Made by a program: the position numbers and the translations under genes. From Owenia fusiformis (Eukaryota > Annelida > Polychaeta > Sabellida > Oweniidae): a stretch of 60,000 bases of DNA. Positions 32,073 through 44,200 of this stretch are shown here, piece by piece; position 1 is the stretch's first letter, and each line of letters opens with the position of its first letter. The stretch covers positions 26,787,985-26,847,984 of the forward strand of contig CAIIXF020000004.1 of the NCBI GenBank assembly GCA_903813345.2, given 5' to 3'. The notes below the pieces were generated by a model. That model saw only the letters and a list, made by a program, of their open reading frames with translations. It was not told where the DNA came from and did not search any database.

Positions 32073-34850
32073 CCACTACAGCTGAGACTGTAGTAGCGTC
32101 AGCTGTAGTAGCGACTTGCTATCGAAGTTCATTACAATAGTAAGGAACTCAAACCGTGAATTTATCGCTTCTTGATGATGCTACATGTATACCAATGTCA
32201 GTTTGTTAAAATATACATGTAGATCGTGCGCTAAATGCACGTGTATGATTATTGAGAAACTCGTCTTAGAAATGGGTTTAATTTGGGAAAACAAAATATT
32301 TTACGAAAATCTATAACCGGAAGGCTGACCATCTTGACCCCAAAGTGTTGTTGCTTTACGATACCCCCAGTGATGTTTCTTCGAAGCAAAAATATCAATC
32401 TAACTTTTTGAAAAACCATTGTTAATAACTGCGTCTCGTCACCTTTTTATTTTCTCATTTTCCATGAGTCAGAAGTGTCCATGTCCACCCTATGTCATTA
32501 GCTTTAGAGTGTTTTCTTTTTCCAGTTTTAATGAATTCAGACATTTATTTGCATCTTAGCTTTAATCTCAAATACACAATTCTGGTGAAGGTATATATAC
32601 ATATTATGTATTCAGCTTATCATATTGACTTATACATATGTAGCAATAAAGTATTTAAAAGATAAATGTATAAATACAATAAGCTTCTCATGTTCATCAT
32701 TTTGCAGAAGAGACCTCTACCGTCTTAAATTGCAAAAATAAATGTTATTTTATCATCTGATGTTGTATGAACGGATAGACATGATTCAATTGATGACATA
32801 CGATTTCCTCCTTCGCGCACCTCCTTTCCCGGAAGTACGTATATTGCTTACGCTCCATCTTGGTTTTCAAAGTTTTCAAATTGACCTAGTTTTCCAATCA
32901 ACGATCGACTCGCTAAACCAATCAGCGATGATGTCATCTCAATACAGATTTACATTATAAGCGTGTGTCATCTTTGAACCCTGGGGTTTCTCCCTCTCTT
33001 AGATATGCTAATTCCTCGATGTCTCGCTGAAAACGAGACTTCGACGAGAAGTTGTTTTAAGGTTATTGAAGTAAGAGAAATTGAGAAAAATATATATTGT
33101 CGGAGCTTACAATAAAAATTTGTCATTTGCACAACAAAAAAAGGAACGCGCTCGTTTAATTATATAGTATAACAAAAAAGAATTCTTTATCAAGTGTTTT
33201 TGCTGATATATAAATGCGATCTTTTGAAAACAAGTCCGACACTTTCGATAACCTCTCGAGGGGGATCCCGATCTCTGTCAAACATATAATTTTATTATCC
33301 TTTGGACTTTTACGTATTTTATGGTGATCAATTATTTATATCAAAAATCACCTGCCATACACTACCCGTTTGGTTATTAGTTTCTAGTTTTATATTCTAG
33401 AAAAAGTACATATTTCTAACTGACTACATTCTAATTGTATTAAACTCATATATGAGTATTTCAGATTATCTTGCACATTTCTGGACTGATTTAGAAAAAG
33501 TTATAAAGAGAGCATTTTGATTTTTGAGTACCGTTACTCCATAAATACTTGCATGAGCAAAACAGAAGTTTACAGTGATATTTTATTCTTGAACCCGTAT
33601 CACTCGTAGCATGTGTCATAGTGAACAAAAGCTTGAATTTGTATTTAGCAATACACTTAACCATAAGCAATGTCCAAAAGAGCATTGCCTGGTATCCTAA
33701 ATGCAATCTTACGTGTACTATAGCTATCCTTCATACAAGAAAGCCGGTGTAAAATAAATTATGGTCCCCTTTCCAAACGGCCCTTGCTGGCTCTGACTGT
33801 GTATAAATAATAAGGAAAATAATTGTAATAAGTTCACCATATAAATCAATAGAGAGTAGAACCGAAATTTGATAGGACCACCTACCCTCTTACACCTGTG
33901 TAGGCAAAATAGCTTATAAAATCCTAAAAAGTTCAAAATTAGAAATACTTTATTATATGTCACCACCACACGTGGTGACATATTGTTAAAGTCTCCAACT
34001 CTTTTGTGGACAGTGTTCGGTGCTTAGCGTTCGGCGTTTGTAGCAAATGGCAGGTTGATACAGACAAACTATAATCTCAAAAACAGAGACAATTATAGGT
34101 CCTAGTTTTGTGGCAAAGGTTGATGGTGTTTATTGGGAAGGGTTTAACAAAGCACCCTCGTGCCATGCCCATCAAGCACTAGTTCCAGTGTATCACATAA
34201 GCTTTTCTCGAGTGACATTTTAGATGGAGAAAAGCTTAGTTGTATCACTTGAAGGCAGATGGTCAGGCTGTTCATTTTGCAGTTCATTTACAACCCTTCT
34301 TTAATCAGATGTGATATATGATGGTACGTTATGCAAGGTACTCACTAGTATTTATCATTTTGTTATTAGAAACTGAGAACATGCTACCAAAATTTCTTCC
34401 AGGATCTTATATAAATTTTCAAACGCGCAATACAGCTTTGATTTGGTACCTTCGCCTAGATGCATAGAGATAATTACAATTTTGACAGTGAAGAAGAGAG
34501 CGAATACTAGAACTAACTTATTGTCACATTTCTTGAGGAAAAAAGGCATTCGACACCGCCGCGTGATCCTTTGAATTACAATCGGTATATTGGAAGCAAT
34601 AGTAGACCGTCATTTCCATGGCATTTGAGGATGTAAGACAAATAAAAATATAGCGACATTTGCTCATGTACATTTCAACATTTTTAATGATACAAAGGTC
34701 TCACCCATTAAAACATCTGTATCTGCATCACATCAGGGATATCAGCACTGGGGCCAACCCCTCTTAAGCGTATTTTTCAGGACTTAAAGCAAGAATAAAG
34801 GAAAAGCATCAAATTAGTGAAAAACTGTAGCAAGTACACAAAGACAGCAT
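32073..34850 (+). repeat. truncated fourth unit running into the channel gene
   Basis: Matches unit 3 from 32390 on (stem-loop near 33014; CTGACTACATTCTAATTG near 33420) but lacks any SDR gene. The last shared block (34728-34848, CATCACATCAGGGATATCAGC onward) ends just before the unique sequence leading to the channel start codon. A perfect hairpin, ATGTCACCAC-CAC-GTGGTGACAT, lies near 33957. Confidence 0.7.
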
Positions 34851-34933
34851 AACAGTACCAAAAACTGCAATAACGCTATAATTATAGAGAAGTTAGAGAA
34901 ATTGGCAGCAGTCTTGAGACAAAAAGATTCGAC

Positions 34934-35211
34934 ATGATGGAAATTACAATACTACCAGATGATGATGTTAAAAATCATGCTGAACGAAGAGAAAAGCTTC
35001 CAACATTCAAGGAACTCATATTCGATTTTGCAGACAATACAACGCTCCACGGCCTTCCACGAGCTTTAAAAGCTAGCGTGAATGTGTTTCGTAGAATTGT
35101 ATGGCTTAGTATATTTTTCGGTTGTTTTGGATATTTCACTTTTCAGGTAGTGGAACTTATCAAGGACTACAACAAATGGCCGGTTCTGATCAAGAGCGAG
35201 ATTAAACTACA
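34934..35211 (+). CDS. channel exon 1: cytoplasmic N terminus and TM1
   Basis: Encodes 92 codons plus two bases. It carries the conserved TTLHG and PRALK motifs, then a hydrophobic segment IVWLSIFFGCFGYFTFQVV. The donor is CA|GTATGT. Two adjacent ATGs (34934, 34937) could start it. Confidence 0.88.
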
Positions 35212-38200
35212 GTATGTGAAGTTTTAGAATTTTATCCTTTATGCAATTAATTAATATAGTTGAATAATCAATCAATTTTTATCACGTTTCATGAAGCGTT
35301 TGCATGAGCTCTTTGTGATTCGTGTTTTCATCATTATCATGAATTAGTTTTAGATTTTGAAACTTGTATTCTTTATCATTTTGTATGCATGAATTGCCAT
35401 TAGATTATGTTTTTATAATTTTGTATAATGATTTAGCATTGGATATTCGTTGCTATCGTTGTCATTATCATTCTGTTTTTATAATTGTGTTATAATTCTG
35501 TTATCATAAATAAGCACTAGACCTTTGGGAACTTATGCGTTAGCAGAATTTTATCATGCATTGGCCATAGACCTTTGGGGACTTACGTGTTATCAGCATA
35601 TGTTATCATAAATTGGCAATAGATATTTGGGGACGTATGTGTTATCAGCATTTTATCATGAATTGACAATAGACTTTAGGGGACATACGTGTTATCATCA
35701 TTTTTAACATGGATTGACAATAGATTTTTGGGGACTTTCGTATTAACAGCATTTTTATCATAAATTGGCAATAGACTTTTGGGGACTTAAGTGTTATCAA
35801 CATTTTTAACATAAATTTTCGGGACTTTCGTGTTGTCAACATTTTTATCATGAATTGCCAAAAGACTTTTGGAGACTTAGGCTTACGTATTATCAGCATT
35901 TTCATGATGAATTGATAGCAATAGATAATTTGGGACTAATCATTTTGCATTGGCAGTTTGATATGGTTTCTGAACTTTTGCTTTATTTCCACTTCCTCAC
36001 CACAACAAGGTACTAGCTATAGTATCTAGAAATTCGGATATGAAGTGAGATTTTGTGGCCATGTTATAGAACTAGATATTAATGACACCGATGAAACAGA
36101 TATGATTATTGAGAAAAAATTATAAGGTGTTATAAAACTTGATTGGGTTATATGCATTATAAATGACATCACATTAATTGATTAAATTTGGTAATTCTCT
36201 TATTCCCGCTGCCATCCAAAATTAATAGCTGCATATAGTGTACTGTATGATACTATATTATGTATTGGGCATGAATCGTTAATTGCTATCACTCTAAATT
36301 AGTTCAACGAACCTATGTGTAATCTATGGAATACAGTACAGAACCTTTATTGTTTTCATAAGTCATATTGCCAAACTATTATATTAAATATTTATTCATT
36401 TGCTTATTTATTTTCTATTTATTCATTCATTTATCTATCTATATATCTGGGTTGTCTTTACGACGACGTCCTCTTCGTAGGCATGTGTGGCAAGACTGGT
36501 GGTTGTTAATTTTTATGTAATTTATTAAATGCCTGAAATCAAACTTGAAAGAAACTTATCTGCGGATGGTTCACAAATTAGCAAAAGAAGAAAACATCTG
36601 TTTTCTCTTTACTATAACGATACTATTGAAGATTGTATGTTCCAGGACGTATTACGATACTACTTAAGTTGATTGTATGTTCCAGGACGTATTACGGTAC
36701 TACTTAAGTTGATTGTGTGTTCCAGGACGTATAATGATACTACTTAAGTTGATTGTGTGTTCCAGGACGTATTACGATACTACTTAAGTTGATTGTATGT
36801 TCCAGGACGTATTACGATACTACTTAAGTTGATTGTGTGTTCCAGGACGTATAATGATACTACTTAAGTTGATTGTGTGTTCCAGGACGTATTACGATAC
36901 TACTTAAGTTGATTGTGTGTTCCAGGACGTATAATGATACTACTTAAGTTGATTGTGTGTTCCAGGACGTATAATGATACTACTTAAGTTGATTGTGTGT
37001 TCCAGGACGTATAATGATACTACTTAAGTTGATTTTGTGTTCCAGGACGTATTACGATACTACTTACGTTGATTGTGTGTTCCAGGACGTATTACGATAC
37101 TACTTAAGTTGATTGTGTGTTCCAGGACGTATTACGATACTACTTAAGTTGATTGTATGTTCCAGGACGTATTACGATACTACTTAAGTTGATTGTGTGT
37201 TCCAGGACGTATAATGATACTACTTAAGTTGATTGTGTGTTCCAGGACGTATTACGATACTACTTAAGTTGATTGTGTGTTCCAGGACGTATAATGATAC
37301 TACTTAAGTTGATTTTGTGTTCCAGGACGTATAATGATACTACTTAAGTTGATTGTGTGTTCCAGGACGTATTACGATACTACTTAAGTTGATTGTGTGT
37401 TCCAGGACGTATAATGATACTACTTAAGTTGATTGTGTGTTCCAGGACGTATAATGATACTACTGTAGATTGTATGTTCCAGGACGTATTACGATACTAC
37501 TTAAGTTGATTGTGTGTTACAGGACGTATAATGATACTACTTAAGTTGATTGTGTGTTCCAGGACGTATTACGATACTACTTAAGTTGATTGTGTGTTAC
37601 AGGACGTATAATGATACTACTTAAGTTGATTTTGTGTTCCAGGACGTATAATGATACTACTTAAGTTGATTGTGTGTTCCAGGACGTATTACGATACTAC
37701 TTAAGTTGATTGTGTGTTCCAGGACGTATAATGATACTACTTAAGTTGATTGTGTGTTCCAGGACGTATTACGATACTACTTAAGTTGATTGTGTGTTCC
37801 AGGACGTATAATGATACTACTTAAGTTGATTGTGTGTTCCAGGACGTATAATGATACTACTTAAGTTGATTGTGTGTTCCAGGACGTATAATGATACTAC
37901 TTAAGTTGATTTTGTGTTCCAGGACGTATAATGATACTACTTAAGTTGATTTTGTGTTCCATGACGTATAATGATACTACTTAAGTTGATTTTGTGTTCC
38001 AGGACGTATTACGATACTACTTAAGTTGATTGTGTGTTCCAGGACGTATAATGATACTACTTAAGTTGATTGTGTGTTCCAGGACGTATAATGATACTAC
38101 TTAAGTTGATTGTGTGTTCCAGGACGTATAATGATACTACTTAAGTTGATTTTGTGTTCCAGGACGTATAATGATACTACTTAAGTTGATTTTGTGTTCC

Positions 38201-41200
38201 AGGACGTATAATGATACTACTTAAGTTGATTTTGTGTTCCATGACGTATTACGATACTACTTAAGTTGATTGTGTGTTCCAGGACGTATAATGATACTAC
38301 TTAAGTTGATTGTGTGTTCCAGGACGTATAATGATACTACTTAAGTTGATTTTGTGTTCCATGACGTATAATGATACTACTTAAGTTGATTTTGTGTTCC
38401 AGGACGTATAATGATACTACTTAAGTTGATTTTGTGTTCCATGACGTATAATGATACTACTTAAGTTGATTGTGTGTTCCAGGAACTTTATTTAATTGTA
38501 TGTTCCAAGACGCATAACGATACTACTTTATTTGAATGTATGTTCCAAGACGCATAACGATACTACTTTATTTGAATGCATGTTTCAGGACCTTTAACGA
38601 TACTACATAAGTTGATTGTATGTTTCAGGACGTATATGAAATTTCCTGCTGTGACAATATGCAATATTAACATGTTGCGCAAAAGTAAAATACAAGGGAC
38701 TGTGTTCCAAAGCTTAGTTGACCTGGATAGAGTCACGATGTCTAAATCTGCAAGAGAAAGAAAGAGACAAATTGATCATGAGCACGATGAAACAATAACT
38801 ACAACTGATCAAACTACAGTTACTGATTCAACAACAGCTGCAACTGATCTAACTACAGCTACTGATGCAACAACAGCTGCAACTGATCAAACTACAGTAA
38901 CTGATGCAACAACACCTACAACTGATCAAACTACAGCTACTGATGCAACAACAGCTGCAACTGATCAAACTACAATTACTGATGCAACAACAGCTGCAAT
39001 TGATCAAACTACAATTACTGATGCAACAACAGCTATAACTGATCGAACTACAATTACTGATTCAACAACAGTTAGAACTGATCAAACTACAGCTACTGAT
39101 GCAACAACAGCTGCAACTGATCAAACTACAATTACTGATGCAACAACAGCTGCAACTGATCAAACTACAATTACTAATGCAACAATAGCTACAACTAATC
39201 AAACTACAGTCACTGATTCAAGTACAGCTACAACTGATCAAACTACAGTTACTAAATCAACAGCAGCTATAACTGATCAAACAACAATTACTGATCAAAC
39301 TACAATTACTAATGCAACAACAACTGCAACTGATCAGACTTCAACTACTGATACAACAACAGCTATGACTGATCAAACTACAATTACTGATGCAAACACA
39401 ACGACAACTGATCAAACTACAATTACTGATGCAACAACACCTACAACAGATCAAACTATAGTTACTGATTCAACAATTACTATTACTGATCAAACTACAA
39501 TTACTGATACAAACACAACGACAACTGATCAAACTACAATTACTGATGCAAACACAACGATAACTGATCAAACTACAATTACTGATGCAACAACAGCTGC
39601 AACTGATCAAACTACAATTACTGATTCAACAATAGCTATATCTGATCAAACTACAATTACTGATGCAAACACAACGACAACTGATCAAACTACAATTACT
39701 GATGCAACAACAGCTGCAACTGATCAAACTACAATTACTGATTCAACAATAGCTATAACTGATCAAACTACAGTTACTAATTCAACAATAGCTATAACTG
39801 ATCAAACTACAATTACTGATTCAACAACAGCTATAACTGATCAAACTACAGTTACTAATTCAACAATAGCTATAACTGATCAAACTACAATTACTGATGC
39901 AACAACAGCTGCAACTGATCAAACTACAATTACTGATTCAACAACGGCTATAACTGATCAAACTACAGTTACTTATTCAACAATAGCTATAACTGATCAA
40001 ACTACAATTACTGATGCAACAACAGCTGCAACTGATCATACTACAATTACTGATTCAACAACAGCTATAACTGATCAAACTACAGTTAATGATGCAACAA
40101 CAGCTGTAACTGATAAAACTACAATTACTGATTCAACAACAGTTATAACTGATCAAGCTACAGTTACTGATGCAACAACAGCTATAACCGATCAAACTAC
40201 AATTACTGATTCAACAACAGTTATAACTGATCAAACTCCAATTACTAATTCAACAACAGTTATAACTGATCAAACTACAGTTACTGATTCAACAACAGTT
40301 ATAACTGATCAAACTACAATTACTGATTCAACAACAGTTATAACTGATCAAACTACAATTACTGATGCAACAACAGCTGCCACTGATCAAACTACAGTTA
40401 CTGATGCAACAACAGCTATAACCGAGCAAACTACAATAACTGATGCAACAACAGCTGCAACCGATCAAACTACGATTACTGATTCAACAACAGCTATAAC
40501 TGATCAAACTACAGTTACCGATGCAACAACAGCTATAACCGATCAAACTACAATTACTGATACAACAACAGCGATAACTGATCAAACTACAATAAGTGAT
40601 GGAACAACAGCTGCAACCGATCAAACTACAGTTACTAATTCAACAATAGCTATTACTGATCAAACAACAGTTACTGATTCAACAACAGCTACAAATAATC
40701 AAACTACAATTACTGATGCAACAACAACTGCAACTGATCAAACTACAATTACTGATTCAACAACAGCTGCAATTGATCAAACTACAATTACTGATGCAAC
40801 AACAGCTATAACTGATCGAACTACAATTACTGATTCAACAACAGCTGCAACTGATCAAACTACGATTACTGATTCAACAACAGCTATAACAGATCAAACT
40901 ACAATTACTGATTCAACAACAGCTACAAATAATCAAACTACAATTACTGATGCAACAAGAACTACAACTGATCAAACTACAATTATTGATTCAACGACAG
41001 CTGCAACTGATCAAACTACAGTTACTGATTCAACAATAGCCGCAACTGATCAAACTACAATTACTGATTCAAAAACAGATGTAACTGATCAAACTTCAAT
41101 TACGGATTCAACAACAGCTACAGTTACTGATTTAACAACAGCTACAATTGATCAAACTACAGTTACTGATTCAGCAACAGCTGCAACTGATCAAACTACA

Positions 41201-44200
41201 GTTACTGATTCAACAACAGGTACAACTGATCAAGCTACAGTTACTGATTCAACAACAGCTGCAACTGATCAAACTACAGTTACTGATTCAACAACAGCTA
41301 CAACTGATCAAACTACAGTTACTGATACAACATTAGCTTCAACAGATCAAGCTACAGTTACTGATTCAACAACCGCAACAACTGACCAAACTACAAATGC
41401 TAATGTATTGACAGTTACAACTGATCAAACTACAAATGCTGATGCATCGGCAGTAACAACTGATCAAATTACAACTGCTGATGCATCGACATTTACAACT
41501 GATCAAACTACAATTACTGATGCAACAACAGCTGCAACTGATCAAACTACAATCAGCGATGAAACAACAGCTGCAACAAATCAAACTACTGATGCAACAA
41601 CAACTGCAACTGATCAAACTACGAATGCTGATGCATCGACAGTTACAACTGATCAAACCACAAATGCTGATACATCGACAGTAACAACTGATCAAACTAC
41701 AAATGCTGATGCATCGACAGTTACAACTGATCAAATTACAAATGCTGATGCATCGATAGTTACAACTGATCAAACTACAAATGCTGATGCATCGACAGTT
41801 ACAACTAATCAAACTACAAATACTGATGCATCGACAGTTACAACTGATCAAACCACAAATGCAGATACATCGACAGTTACAACTGATCAAACTACGAATG
41901 CAGATGCATCGACAGTTACAACTGATCAAACTACGAATGCAGATGCATCGACAGTTACAACTGATCAAACTACGAATGCTGATGCATCGACATTTACAAC
42001 TGATCAAACTACAAATGCTGATGCATCGACAGTTACAACTGATCAAACCACAAATGCTGATGCATCGGCAGTTACAACTGATCAAACTACGAATGCTGAT
42101 GCATCGACTGTTACAACTGATCAAACCACAAATGCTGATACATCGACAGCTACAACTGATCAAACTACGAATGCTGATGCATCGACAGTTACAACTGATC
42201 AAACTACAAATGTTGATGCATCGACAGTTACAACTGATCAAACTACGAATGCTGATGCATCGACAGTTACAACTGATCAAACTACAAATGCTGATACATC
42301 GACAGTTACAACTAATCAAATTACAAATGCTGATGCATCGACAGTTACAACTGATCAAATTACAAATGCTGATGCATCGACAGTTACAACTGATCAAATT
42401 ACAAATGCTGATACATCGACAGTTACAACTGATCAAACTACGAATGCTGATGCATCGACAGTTACAACTGATCAAATTACAAATACTGATGCATCGACAG
42501 TTACAACTGATCAAACTACGAATGCTGATGCATCGACAGTTACAACTGATCAAACTACGAATGCTGATGCATCGGTAGTTACAACTGATCAAACTACGAA
42601 TGCTGATGCATCGACTGTTACAACTGATCAAACCACAAATGCTGATACATCGACAGTTACAACTGATCAAACTACGAATGCTGATGCATCGGTAGTTACA
42701 ACTGATCAAACTACGAATGCTGATGCATCGACTGTTACAACTGATCAAACCACAAATGCTGATACATCGACAGTTACAACTGATCAAACTACGAATGCTG
42801 ATGCATCGACAGTTACAACTGATCAAACTACAAATGATGATGCATCGACAGTTACAACTGATCAAACTCCGAATGCTGATGCATCGACAGTTACAACTGA
42901 TCAAACTACGAATGCTGATGCATCGGTAGTTACAACTGATCAAACTACGAATGCTGATGCATCGACTGTTACAACTGATCAAACTACAAATGCTGATACA
43001 TCGACAGTTACAACTGATCAAACTACGAATGCTGATGCATCGACAGTTACAACTGATCAAACTACAAATGATGATGCATCGACAGTTACAACTGATCAAA
43101 CTCCGAATGCTGATGCATCGACAGTTACAACTGATCAAATTACAAATGCTGATGCATCGACAGTTACAACTGATCAAATTACAAATGCAGATGCATCGAC
43201 AGTTACAACTGATCAAATTACAAATACTGATGCATCGACAGTTACAACTGATCAAACTACGAATGATGATGCATCGACAGTTACAACTGATCAAACTACG
43301 AATACTGACCATAATACAACAAACGCTATAAGTGAAGGCTATACCACTAGTGTCGGTGTTTCATCTGATACAGTAACGCCTATTGCAAACAATACTTCCT
43401 GCTCTTGTATCTGTCCAGATACTTGCGCCACCGACAAAACCCCAAGTACAACAACTAAAGACACAACCGTAAATCCAATTGACGAAGTCACCGCTCCAAC
43501 AGTACAGAAAAATGATGAAAGACCGTTGTCGGAATCAGGCTATAACGAGCCTTTTATCTTCAAGGAATCGCCATTTATGAAGATCAAGGACCCAAATAAC
43601 TTCGTTGAGATATTAAATCTTTCAGCCGCCGGTGATTTGAGCGATACGATTGGAATGGCAACCCCCACATCGCTTCAGCTTGACGATTATGGACACAATG
43701 TGTCAGATTTGGTGGCTCTCTGTACAATCGATGGGAAGAACTGCAATATGTAAGTATGAATGAGATTTAATTGCATTAAGGAGATGGTGTTGGAAAGAGT
43801 CTTTTCAAAAATCCTACTATTGTTTTCCTCATAATCCTTTTTTACCTTCTGTAAAATAAATTGAAATATTTTATCAAATCTAGAAAAATAGAGATATAGA
43901 AACGTCCATTAACATTATAAAAAGGGAAGTATAAGTGATTCAGACAAATATTCTTGGACATGTATATACCGGAGTTCACTCATGTATGGCATTATGGAAA
44001 ACTTGAGTCGTTAAAAGTTTATTCAGTGGAATGTTTGTTCGTTTGTTTCAAGGACCAGCGACCATTGGCTAGAGAGTTACAACAAGTATTATGGCAAATG
44101 CTACACCTGGAACAGTGCGATTAACAAACCGGGAGGAGAACGATCCCTTCTAACAACTAATTTTGGATCACGTTATGGTATTTTTTTAATATTATAATAC

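Larger units (their letters stand above)
35212..38628 (+). other. channel intron 1 (3.4 kb, repeat-filled)
   Basis: Begins GTATGTGAAG and ends TGTTTCAG. It contains two unrelated tandem arrays (35510-35940 and 36628-38628) separated by AT-rich sequence without a gene. Confidence 0.8.

Noticed and set aside
36628-38480. CRISPR-like regular array
   Set aside because: Period 40 with no unique spacers; the whole unit repeats, so it is a minisatellite in a eukaryotic intron.
41366-43312. 648-codon minus-strand open frame (SLISCNCRCISI repeats)
   Set aside because: It is the antisense of the 39-bp coding repeat; a period divisible by three with no antisense stop keeps every copy open. The sense frame alone links to channel exons.
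41781-43331. Plus-strand frames of the type MHRQLQLIKLQML
   Set aside because: Shifted reading of the same 39-bp repeat; no splice or family support.
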